The notes under the pieces are model-generated. The model did not search any database. It saw nothing but the letters and a program-made list of their open reading frames with translations, and had not been told where the DNA came from. Below are positions 56,500-64,000 of a DNA stretch of 64,000 nucleotides, in pieces. Both the position numbers and the translations under genes were made by a program. This stretch comes from Hyparrhenia diplandra (taxonomy: Eukaryota; Streptophyta; Magnoliopsida; Poales; Poaceae): the NCBI GenBank assembly GCA_015847255.1, contig JADLZK010006429.1, positions 62,001-126,000 on the forward strand, in the 5' to 3' direction. Every line of letters starts with the position of its first letter. The stretch's first letter is position 1.

Positions 56500-57333
56500 A
56501 ATCGATCACAGTCCCGGGGCATGCAAACCATACATCTGTCAGCTGGCCATCCTCAACGACGCTGGACGAGAGGTTCATAAACTTGTGTTTGAGGTGTGGC
56601 TGACTATTGGGCACGACTCTGCTTTCACCACTCTGGTGGTGAACACTGAACTAGGCGTCCGGGCTGAGCTGCTGGCTCGACGCGCCGACTCAAAGTTCGA
56701 TATGAACAAACAAACATGGGGCTTAGCTAACACCGTCGTTGTAGCAGAACTTCATCAGTCATATAATCACCGTTGAATAAAGCAGAGCAGGATTCGGCGT
56801 CCTGTTTTGGAAAAAGAAGAAAAAATCACCGATGAATAAGATCAATCCAGCAACCCAGCATACATATATCTATCGAACACATTGTATTGAACCCAGATAC
56901 ATCTATTGAACCCAGATCTACGTCTCTGTTGACTCTGTTTCTAGAACATCAAGTTGGAGTTCTTTTTGGAACATGATTCAAAGTTGACCATATTTGGAGG
57001 GACTCTGCCAAATACGATGAAGTTGTATGAAACGGTCCTATACTCAATTGAATTGAATCGGTGTGAAACTACTAGATTCTTTTTGTTGAACGAGAAACGG
57101 CCAAAAATCTGAATATACCTGCAACAAAGAGACAAAAGAGGACAGGAAAAAATAATAAAGTTTCACTAAAAGTGTTACATAACAGAGGTACTGATGGCTC
57201 TGTTTTCACCCCTGATTCAACGGCTCGAGAAGCTAAAGTCGATCATCACGAACAAACAGGATCAAACAGCAATGTACCATATCATCACGGAGATATGCAA
57301 GAGTACCAAACAGTATGACACCGTTCACAGTGA

Positions 57334-57423
57334 AACCGCATCAAGCAAAACGATCAGAAAGTTTGGAACCGCATCAAGCAAAACGATCAGAAAGTTTGGA
57401 ACCGCATCAAGCAAAAGGATGAA
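57334..57423. repeat. 33-bp tandem repeat, about 2.7 copies
   Basis: AACCGCATCAAGCAAAACGA followed by TCAGAAAGTTTGG starts at 57334, 57367 and 57400. The equivalent place in copy 1 (about 53711) holds a single unit, so the expansion happened after the duplication. Confidence 0.85.
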
Positions 57424-57782
57424 ACAGTTTTGTCACAAATCACAATGTACCATGGCATTATCAATCGCATTACGAACTCAAACTGATTAGCATAGACTTT
57501 AGATGATCAATTGATGAGCAAGGTCAATAATCCATCCGGCCAACCAAAACCTTGGGCATCATCAAACGTAACACAGGTTCCATCTCGATCTAGACAGCAG
57601 CAAACCAACCCCAGCACACAAATCTACCGAGAATCCAGATGCATACTTCTACTACTACGACGGTACTAGAGCAACAATTAAGCAACTAGGCTACGCAAGG
57701 GTAACGACAGCAGGCAAGCTAGGGCGAGGATGAACACCAGCCGATTCACGTATGCCGGAAGCGCGATGGATGGATCGATCGA

Positions 57783-58178
57783 TCAGTCGAAGAGGCTCAA
57801 GAGGCCGACTTCATCCTCCTCCTCTTCCTCCTCCTTCTTCGCCTCGTCCTCCTTCTTCTTATCCTCCTCCTTGGCCTCGGCAGCAGCGTTGGCGACTCCA
57901 CCAGTCGCGGCGCCCACGACCCCGGCAGCGACGGCGGCTCCGGAGGGTGCGTAGGCGAGCTGCTCCCTGCCCGCGGCGATGAGGTCGGCGACGTCCTTGC
58001 CGTCCACGAGCGCGAACAGCAGGTCCAGGCGGTGGTCCTCCACCTCCGCGCCCACGGAGCCCAGGATGCGACGCACGTCGTCCTTGGTCGGGACAGGGAC
58101 CGGGACCGACCCCTCCTCGGTAGCAGCGGCCTGTTCCGCGCCCAGGCACGCCAGCAGGTACGCGGCGGCGAACTTCAT
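57783..58178 (-). CDS. 60S acidic ribosomal protein P2-like
   Basis: An intact frame of 131 residues. P2 pairs with P1 on P0 to build the lateral stalk of the large ribosomal subunit, which recruits and stimulates elongation-factor GTPases. Domains: an N-terminal helical dimerisation region (MKFAAAYLLACLGAE at 1-15, DDVRRILGSVGAEVED and ALVDGKDVADLIAAGREQLA up to about 75), an Ala/Gly-rich hinge (about 78-105), and a Lys/Glu tail (KKEEEEEEDEV) ending GLLSLFD. The family ends DDDMGFSLFD, so the final SLFD is kept but the MGF part is changed. Family length is about 110-115; the extra length lies in an added VPVPVP stretch and a longer tail. Plant P2 genes usually have introns and this one has none, so it may have arisen by retroposition before the local duplication. 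Start codon: the only Met in family register. Confidence 0.85.
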   Translation of the reverse strand: MKFAAAYLLACLGAEQAAATEEGSVPVPVPTKDDVRRILGSVGAEVEDHRLDLLFALVDGKDVADLIAAGREQLAYAPSGAAVAAGVVGAATGGVANAAAEAKEEDKKKEDEAKKEEEEEEDEVGLLSLFD

Positions 58179-58532
58179 CTCGAGCGAAGGCGGCGGGTTG
58201 CGCGTTGCAGAGCTTGCGGTGCGTGCTGTTGCTTGACGGCCGGGTGGTTTTGGAGCGAGCGCTGGGGGCTTTGCCTTTGGGGCTGCCGCGGCGGCGGTTA
58301 TATGGAAGCTGGCTGGCGCGGGTGCGGGTGGGACTCGACTCTCGACTTCTCGAGTCGATCGAGGTGGACGACGGGTCCGGGACGGATGCGAACTGGAGTG
58401 CGTGGGCTGGCTCGCTGCAGGGAAACTTGGCGGTTACGGCCGCGACGAAAGCGGAGGCCCCCGGGCGGGTTACTGCCTGCGCGTGTCGCTGGGACGTGGG
58501 CCCGCTGGGGGTGGGAACGGGAAGAGCGAGCG
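58179..58532 (-). promoter_or_regulatory. GC-rich upstream region of the P2-like gene
   Basis: GC-rich DNA shared with the region upstream of the pseudogene (54496-54720). The block GGTTACTGCCTGCGCGTGTC, then GCTGGGAcGTGGGCCCGCTG, is best conserved between the two copies. I see no convincing TATA box. The LINE at 58548 begins 370 bp upstream of the ATG and would separate the gene from any element farther away. Confidence 0.45.
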
Positions 58533-58547
58533 AGACGAGACGTTGGT

Positions 58548-60832
58548 TTTTTTTTTTTTTATTTTTTTAGGCAAAACCACTGCTTTATTCATGTAGCATG
58601 GTTTACTGAATTACAAACGCCAAACGGCGGCGGCGACGAACAGACATGCATGCACTTTGTCTCACTCAAAATCAAACTTCTAGCTATTACATGAGCATCC
58701 ACATTGGTGCTCCTTTTTTTCATGAACAAAATGAAGCGCTCCAAAATCTAGGGATCGAGCTTTTAGCTCTCTAACTATCGACCATACAGACCCATCCCCG
58801 AACCCCGCAGGCTTTTAACCACGTTTGCACAATCCGTGGCAATTCGATCGATGATAGAACCAAATCACTTGCGAGGTCAAGCCCTTCTCTGCATGCAATA
58901 GCTTCTGCAGCTTCAAGTTCTGTAATTCCTTCAATGACAAGGCCCGAGGCCCCTAGGAAATTACTGCGTCGTCTCTTTGCGATTGCCGCCACTGCAGCCC
59001 TTCTTGAGTTTTTGGATATAGCGACATCCACATTGATCTTTGAAATACCAGTACCCGGCGGAATCCATCGTCGAGTGTTGGAAGGAACACTCGATTCCGG
59101 TGCGTATGATGTCTTAGGTACTGCGTTGCACCGCAACTCCTCACGATACCTTGAGATGAAATTGAACGTCGATAGCGGGGCACGGAAAACATTCTCGTGA
59201 ATCATCTTCCTCCTTGCGTACGGGCGGCCCATAGTGTTACAGCCACTCTCACCGCGTCGCATGTGACAAGCTTTTCTAAAAACGCCGCCACCAAACTCTA
59301 GGATCGAGTCCCGGAGCTCACTAAGAAACTCCACGATCTCCTCCTTCTCCAATGCCCGGACACACTTTGCCATATGGCATTCTAGTAACGAATGTTTCGG
59401 GAGTCATTTGCGCCACAGATGGAGCAGCATCCATGGTCAGCCATGTTTCTATGGTGTAGTACATCTGCCGACGGTAGAGAGCTCCTTGACAGCCGCCACA
59501 AGAACATGCTGACTTTAGGGGGAACTCTAACTTGCCACAGAGATTTCCATTCACCTTCTGACTTCTTCTTATCTGAAATAGTTGGCTTCGTTGGCATCAT
59601 ATTTTTCTGGCAAAGAATTCTATACGCAGAGCATACCGAAAAAATTCCGGTTTTCTCATAATGCCAAGCCCAAAAATCTGATTGAGCTCTAAAACTCAAT
59701 GGAATTTTCCATCCATTGGCGTCAGAAACCTCTGAAGTTTTGCAAGATCCCAAGACCGAGATGTGGGATCAATCAGTTCACTGACCAGCTGAGGTGGGTT
59801 AGGCTCAATACCTGGAACGGGCCGACGGAGATTGTCAGACGGGATCCAATCCATGCTCCAGATGTAGGTGGAGTCCCCCGAGCCAACTCTTCTTATTAAC
59901 CCCAGCTGCAAAACCTCCCTCCCTGCTAATATAGAGCGCCATATTTTGGAGGGTGAAACCCCCAGTTCTGCTTCGAGGAAATCATTAGTAGGGAAGTATA
60001 CCGCTTTCAATAACCGGGCACTTAGAGATGATGGGTCTTGAAGAACTCGCCATCCTTGTTTCGCGAGTAATGCCAGATTAAACATTTCAAAATCTCTAAA
60101 CCCCAGTCCACCCATATATTTAGGCATGATCATCTCGTCCCCATGCTACCCAACACTTCTTCCTCTTTCCTGCTTTTGAGCCCCACCAGAAGTTTCTCAC
60201 CAAACTCGTTAAGTGGTGGCATAGTCCTTTCAGTAGCTTGAAACAAGACATGGAGTATGTAGGAATGGCCTGGACAACCGACTTGATCAGAACCTCTTTG
60301 CCAGCCCCCGCTAGGCATTGCTCCATCCACCCTTGAATCTTATTCCATACTCTATCCTTGAGAAATTTAAATACCCCATTTGTTGACGAACCAACATCTG
60401 AGGGCATACCCAAGTACTTCTCGTTTATGCATTCATTATGAACATTTAACACGCAGTTTTTGATCTCCTCTCTAAGCGTCTCACGACACTTCTTGGCAAA
60501 GTGTATTGAAGATTTGTGCTCATTTATCCGCTGCCCCGAGGCATCACAATATACACGCAAAACATCCTTGATCACCCGGCATTCTCCAAGTTAGCTCGAA
60601 AAAAGAAGGCTATCATGCGCAAAGAGTAGGTGACACCACGAGGCGGTCCGATGGTGCAACCTTGATTCCATTGAGTGCTGATGACTGAACTTGGGATTTT
60701 AATAGGCACGAAAGGCCCTCTGCTGCTAACAGAAACAAATATGGAGAGATGGGATCACCCTGGCGAATTCCTCTGGACGGTTTGAATTGCTCCAAACGAG
60801 TACCATTCAGCATGACCGAGGCGGTCGCCCCC
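58548..60832 (-). mobile_element. 5'-truncated LINE (RT, zinc-finger and RNase H parts), decayed
   Basis: A 2285-bp insertion on the minus strand. Its poly(A) tail appears as a T-run from 58548, and it is flanked by perfect 15-bp duplications AGACGAGACGTTGGT (58533-58547 and 60833-60847). In transcript order: an RT part (GIRQGDPISPYLFLLAAEGL, about 60720-60775) with HLLFAHDSLLFS at about 60600-60640. There the family has FADD, so one catalytic Asp is His. The RT C-terminus follows (KYLGMPSDVG, KIQGWMEQCLAGAGKEVLIK, YMGGLGFRDFEMFNLALLAK), then a zinc-finger-like region (EGEWKSLWQVRVPPKVSMFL, GCCSICG) and RNase H (INVDVAISKN, ELEAAEAIACREGLDLA). Several frameshifts and stops. It cannot move by itself. 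Confidence 0.9.
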
Positions 60833-60900
60833 AGACGAGACGTTGGTGTCCCTGCAAAACCCGTGTGCCTCTCTCATATTGGGCCGGCCCAAACATATCA

Positions 60901-61817
60901 CATATCACAATTTGGCTCTCCTAATCTTGACTTAAGTCTATTTGATTTTGACCTCCTTAATTTCCATCCAAGTCCAATAACCCCCCCCCCGCCATTTTGT
61001 CCAAAAATAATAATAACTCCCCGCAATGGAAAAACCGGTTTCAGTAACCAAAAAGTTTTATGGGTGCGGTGGCGCTAGGACGTCCGATGAAATTGTTTTT
61101 TTTTCCATCGGATGTCGGCCCGGCCCACTACTACTAGCCAGCAAGTCACTACTCCCCACGTAAAACGAAATCACCCTGCCGCCTGTGGGGCTACGCGCAT
61201 GGATCTGCCCGCCCCCAACCTCGCCCACCACGCACATGGATCTGCCCCCCCCCCAACCTTGCCCTATTCCGATGTCGCACGCGGCCGCCGAGTTTCGAGG
61301 CTGGCGTTCGAACCGGTGGCCCTACGGCTAGGGCGGGCCCACACGGGTGGACACGCAGCGGAGTGAGGCCGGCTTCGGCCCGGGATGTGCGGTCGCCGTG
61401 GGTGGCTAACGCAGCTTCGGTCTTTGGCGTGGCCGGCGTCAATGCCCCTCGGGCAAGGCTTACGCATGGTGGCCAAAGAGCAACGACGGTGGTGGCAGGC
61501 TGGGATCCGACATCTGGGCGGCGTCGAAGTTGGGGGTTCCTTGGGCAAAAGCCTGGCGACGACGATGCCTGTGGGCGCCGCTTTCCCTGCTGGGGGCGTT
61601 GCATCCCCAACATTTTTCACGGGTGAAAACCCGATCCTTCCTCGAGACGGCGGCAATTTGCGCATTGGGCGTCGTAACATTTCTAGCCTCCCTGTGTCGT
61701 CGGGACGTTTTTTTGACCGAAGTCAGGAAGGGAAACCCCCACCCTTATATTTTAGGTTTTCTTTTAGTAATGCCCTAACCTGAAATTCGCTCCACTGGGA
61801 TTTGAACTCAGGACGGT
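60901..61817. other. Interval without a supported gene
   Basis: AT-rich to about 61100, with a C-run at 60981. The stretch from 61160 to 61640 is GC-rich and open in several frames on both strands without any motif that I know. GATCTGCCC.CCCCCAACCT is repeated at about 61201 and 61240. Confidence 0.35.
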
Positions 61818-61833
61818 GCCTCTAGAGTGTCCG

Positions 61834-62133
61834 TAGCATTACTTTCCTAGTTTACCTTGTGTAGAGAGCTAGCACTTGCTTGTGTAGGTTGTTCTTGCTA
61901 GCATAAGGATCATATTAGGATTGCTCATTAGCTAGAGTAGTGACATAGACTTTGTGTGGACTAGAGATCATAGAATTATTTAGTCTTGTCACTAGAAGGC
62001 TTGCAAGACCACTAGAGCTAGTGCAAACCGCATTTCGCCGTGTTTTATACTAATCGGTTTGTTTAGTTGAGCTTGTAGATATTTTTTATAGGCTATTCAC
62101 CCCCCCCCCTCTCTAGCCATCTAGGACCTTACA
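61834..62133 (+). mobile_element. 300-bp Copia-type LTR 3' fragment between 16-bp direct repeats
   Basis: The insert ends AGGCTATTCACCCCCCCC..CTCTCTAGCCATCTAGGACC, then TTACA, and contains GCAAACCGCATTTCGCCGTG and TTTAGTTGAGCTTGTAGAT. In my memory these are typical of the R-U5 end of grass Copia LTRs. It is flanked by identical 16-bp repeats GCCTCTAGAGTGTCCG (61818-61833 and 62134-62149). An LTR integrase makes 5-bp duplications, so the 16-bp repeat does not fit ordinary integration. There is no poly(A) tail. Confidence 0.65.
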
Positions 62134-62194
62134 GCCTCTAGAGTGTCCGGGCTGGCCGGGGTAACCAACCGAACTCAACATCCTTTGGGCTGTG

Positions 62195-62275
62195 ACGTGG
62201 AGCCCATTTGGGGTGGGGGACGGAACCGTGAGCCGCACGCACGGTTTCGGTCCGTTTCGGGAAGAGGGCCAACTT
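62195..62275. repeat. Third copy of the P2 upstream segment, fragment
   Basis: GACGTGGAGCCCATTTGGGG, TGGGGGACGGAACCGTGAG, GCACGGTTTCGGTCCGTTTC and GGGAAGA resembles 54690-54765 (GAGGTGGGCCCGCTGGGGTG, GGAACCGTGAG, CGGTTTCCGTTCCATTTCGG and AAGA). No P2 frame lies next to it. It suggests the duplication once had, or spread to, a third place. Confidence 0.5.
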
Positions 62276-64000
62276 AGGGACTTTTTGTGAAATTTAGCCT
62301 TTAAAAAAAAAAAATTCAAATCCATCCCGGTTTGAAAAAATTTGCCTTCTTTGTTGGTATTTCTAATGTCACTAACTAGTAATGGCATCTAGAAAGAATA
62401 TCGAGATGTTGCTTCGGATAAAACTTAAAAAGAAATATTCATTGCGAGTTCATAGCATATCTGAAAAGGTTGTCATCCCTATAGTTAAACTACTAATATG
62501 CAAGGAATATAATATTCGTACTATGCCTTGATAACTTCTTAATAAGTAAATAAACAATTATAAGCTGGGTATCCAGCGTTTTACAGATATGAATATATAC
62601 CATTGTAGCATTTTAACGGGAGTAATAACCAGGTCTTGAATTTATATTCTACCACGAGGGGAAAGAAGTCTGTTATCTTGAATTAACTAAGCATAGATCT
62701 TAATCTAACCATCTCTCATGTGCAAGACATCAGCATTAATCTCATCAATTACTTAAGCAAGGATCAAAGTTCATAGTAAAGATAATGATAAAGTTCTAGA
62801 TAAACAGATTTGACCAAAAATCACGTTGGTTGGCGAGAAAGTGTCTAACAATGGACGATAGCAATTCATAGGCTAGCTAGCATTAGAAACTCCAATATGT
62901 AACTCTAAACTAAATGTTAGGATCTACCTAATTATGCAATACAAATAACAATCATCGAAGAAAGACTAATTAAATCCGGACATGAGGACGAGAATCCGTG
63001 AAGACTAAGGCCGAAACTTAGAACAACCCGAAATCTAACATCCGCTAGGCCTACATACGGGGGTGGATTGCAAAGGACTCAATGGTCTTTGTCACCACCA
63101 CGATCTACCCACGACCCGGCACATAGGGTGCAAAAACGCGGTAAATAAGATCTAATCACCATGATTACATCATCTCTACCACTCACCTTCCGATCTAGAT
63201 GATGAGCGCTATACGAATCCATGCATGAACATAACAGTAATTCAACTATGCTAAATGTGTAATTAAAGTAAATACTAGAACAAATAATCTCAAATATAAA
63301 CATGATCAAGATATTCATATTAAGCATGTGTGCGGGACTTGAAAACTACTTACAATGAAGAACTTACAAGAACGAGGCCTGATCTTGTTTTGGCCTCCGA
63401 CGATCGGGAGCGGATTTCTCCCTTCCTACTAGTTCTAATCTTGATTGCTACTCTTGAAAGCGATGTTTCTCTAGCGTTGAATATGACTTGGTATTTTAAT
63501 TAGAAATATCTTTGTTATAGAACTTGATGATCTAAGAAGGGGGGTCTAGGGGTCCTAATATATCGGTCTTCGATCTGTCTCTCCATCTTCATTAGGCGAT
63601 GTGGTATTAACCTTGAATCAATCCCGCACTTCTACCGTCGCCCTCGGATCAAACCGACTCAAATCAACGGTTTAGATCGAGTCTTAGAAGGCGGTGGAGG
63701 AAGCTTCCCGAAGCAGAGCAGTCGGCATACAGGGGGCCGATCGGCCTAACTATTGGGCGATCGGCCGGGGGGTCCCCTCAGGTCCCGTCGTGCGTCGCGT
63801 GTTCTGGAGTCTTCTAGATGATGTATTTCTTGGTTCGAAGTTAGTTCACGTCGGGATTAATCCGAAGCCTTCTAGACTTGTTTCGGAGTTGGATTGCGTT
63901 ATGTTACGTCGGCCGTATGCCACGTCATCTCTGCTGATTTTTACATTAAGTCCCTGCAAATCACAACTTTACCAAAACTGATGGAATTATGTTAGTGACA
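62276..64000. other. AT-rich interval with an unassigned GC-richer right edge
   Basis: No gene is supported to 63380. From about 63390 the sequence has longer CG-containing stretches (CCGATCGGCCTAACTATTGG, GGCGATCGGCCGGGGGGTCC near 63736-63776) that look like part of an LTR or other repeat running beyond the window. Confidence 0.35.

Larger units (their letters stand above)
56500..60900. repeat. Tandem duplication, copy 2 (intact P2 gene plus LINE)
   Basis: Partner of 51750-54855 (landmarks given there). Without the 2.3-kb LINE it is about 2.1 kb long. Its right part continues after the LINE with GTGTGCCTCTCTCATATTGG and GCCCAAACAT, matching 54813-54842. Confidence 0.8.

Noticed and set aside
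61191..61783. Open frames of 90-140 codons in GC-rich DNA
   Set aside because: Open on both strands in several frames. The translations contain no family motif.

Overview
This window looks like nuclear DNA from a grass, most probably rice or another Oryza species. It has no bacterial features: there are no operons or ribosome binding sites. Coding pieces are split by AT-rich introns with GT..AG borders, and the space between them is filled with typical grass transposons. These include Stowaway ends (CTCCCTCCGTCC), a Ping/Pong-like end (GGCCAGTCTCAATGG), an Au-type SINE tail ending in (TTG)n, Gypsy and Copia LTR pieces and 5'-truncated LINEs. The species call is an inference from repeat types recalled from knowledge; nothing was searched.

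Only two genes have a plausible function. One is a RING-H2 (ATL-like) membrane ubiquitin ligase at 9255-9904 (minus), whose membrane and RING halves lie in different frames. The other is an intact, intronless P2-type acidic ribosomal stalk protein at 57783-58178 (minus). The P2 gene has a frameshifted sister at 54122-54495, and both sit in a tandem duplication (about 51.75-54.85 kb and 56.5-60.9 kb).

Layout from left to right. 0-3.8 kb: a possible exon and a complete non-autonomous LTR retrotransposon with matching TAATA target duplications. 4.3-8.2 kb: MITEs plus relics of a SnRK1-like kinase and an F-box gene. 9.2-9.9 kb: the RING gene. 11.6-17.7 kb: a decayed, exon-bearing non-coding stretch with a SINE. 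17.8-32.85 kb: a repeat-built block with related end sequences in inverted orientation. It holds a cinnamoyl-CoA reductase last exon, two inverted tRNA-like repeats, an LTR, a hAT-like MITE, a young LINE copy, a 330-bp tandem array, and a chimeric set of exons that joins pieces of a cysteine-rich receptor kinase (CRK) and of NADP-dependent glyceraldehyde-3-phosphate dehydrogenase (GAPN). 34.5-36.2 kb: LTR-like DNA. 37.07-38.92 kb: the 3' half of an NLR resistance gene, cut by a Gypsy element at 38.92-45.66 kb. 45.7-50.7 kb: further LTR-like DNA, captured-looking exons, a 106-bp tandem array and a type-B response-regulator fragment. 51.7-61 kb: the P2 duplication with a GC-rich insert, a hairpin MITE and a LINE insertion. 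61-64 kb: repeat debris, including a 300-bp Copia LTR piece between 16-bp direct repeats.

The genes do not form a pathway. The main theme is gene-fragment capture and shuffling (CRK, GAPN, CCR, response regulator, several unidentified exons) in a transposon-rich region. Clean insertion footprints allow several of the events to be ordered in time. I found no complete tRNA or rRNA gene and no CRISPR array.
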